Shown here: positions 47,016-47,051 of the stretch, piece by piece
Position numbering within the stretch: position 1 is the first letter of the stretch
Layout: each line of letters opens with the position of its first letter
Assembly (NCBI GenBank): GCA_016927565.1
Contig: JAFGMK010000031.1
Coordinates: 1-47,051 of the forward strand
Origin: Minisyncoccota bacterium
GTDB taxonomy: Bacteria; Patescibacteriota; Microgenomatia; PFEM01; JAFGMK01
Length of the DNA: 47,051 bases
Direction of reading: 5' to 3'
Program-made: the position numbers and the translations under genes
Notes under the pieces: generated by a model
The model's database searches: none
What the model saw: the letters and a program-made list of their open reading frames with translations, nothing else
Told to the model about the DNA's origin: nothing

Positions 47016-47051
47016 ATGAAAAAATACAAACATCTTTCTATTAAGGAAAGA
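47016..47051 (+). mobile_element. Start of a probable IS30-family transposase gene, truncated by the window edge
   Basis: ATG at 47016 encodes MKKYKHLSIKER, resembling the conserved N-terminus of IS30 transposases (KY.HLS..ER). Only 12 codons visible. Confidence 0.5.

Noticed and set aside
1-47051. Alternative genetic code (UGA as Gly or Trp) as seen in some CPR lineages
   Set aside because: UGA serves as the stop in many ATGA overlaps with full-length family matches, so the standard bacterial code fits.
1-47051. CRISPR array, tRNA, rRNA or toxin-antitoxin genes
   Set aside because: No regular repeats, cloverleaf-like sequence or rRNA motifs noticed; intergenic gaps are at most about 140 nt.

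Overview
The window is almost entirely one glycan-assembly island. About 37 of the roughly 40 genes are packed head-to-tail on the minus strand (2816-46588, plus 1-1522), and many junctions are 4-nt ATGA start/stop overlaps. From sequence motifs I count about 23 glycosyltransferase (GT) genes (GT4-like, GT2-like, and GT-C membrane enzymes including a tandem run of four GT39-like paralogs). There are also two YfhO-like membrane proteins, a Wzx-like flippase, nucleotide-sugar enzymes (an RfbF/RfbG-like CDP-glucose pair and two SDR epimerases, one fused to a GT), two FkbM-type and two stand-alone class I SAM methyltransferases, a GT2-methyltransferase fusion, three radical SAM enzymes, and a methylthioadenosine phosphorylase/adenine phosphoribosyltransferase (MtnP/Apt) salvage pair. 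The main plus-strand CDS (1671-2819) has a promoter and a structured leader that I could identify. A small membrane-protein ORF and the first 12 codons of a likely IS30-family transposase lie at the right edge. I see no rRNA, tRNA or CRISPR array. The source looks like an uncultivated, small-genome bacterium, possibly Patescibacteria/CPR; this is inference only. The points most worth a second look are the epimerase-GT fusion and its stand-alone GT relatives, the four tandem GT39-like paralogs with a shared C-terminal domain, radical SAM enzymes co-located with an MTA/adenine salvage pair, an incomplete CDP-sugar pathway, putative leaderless promoters, and two structured noncoding elements.
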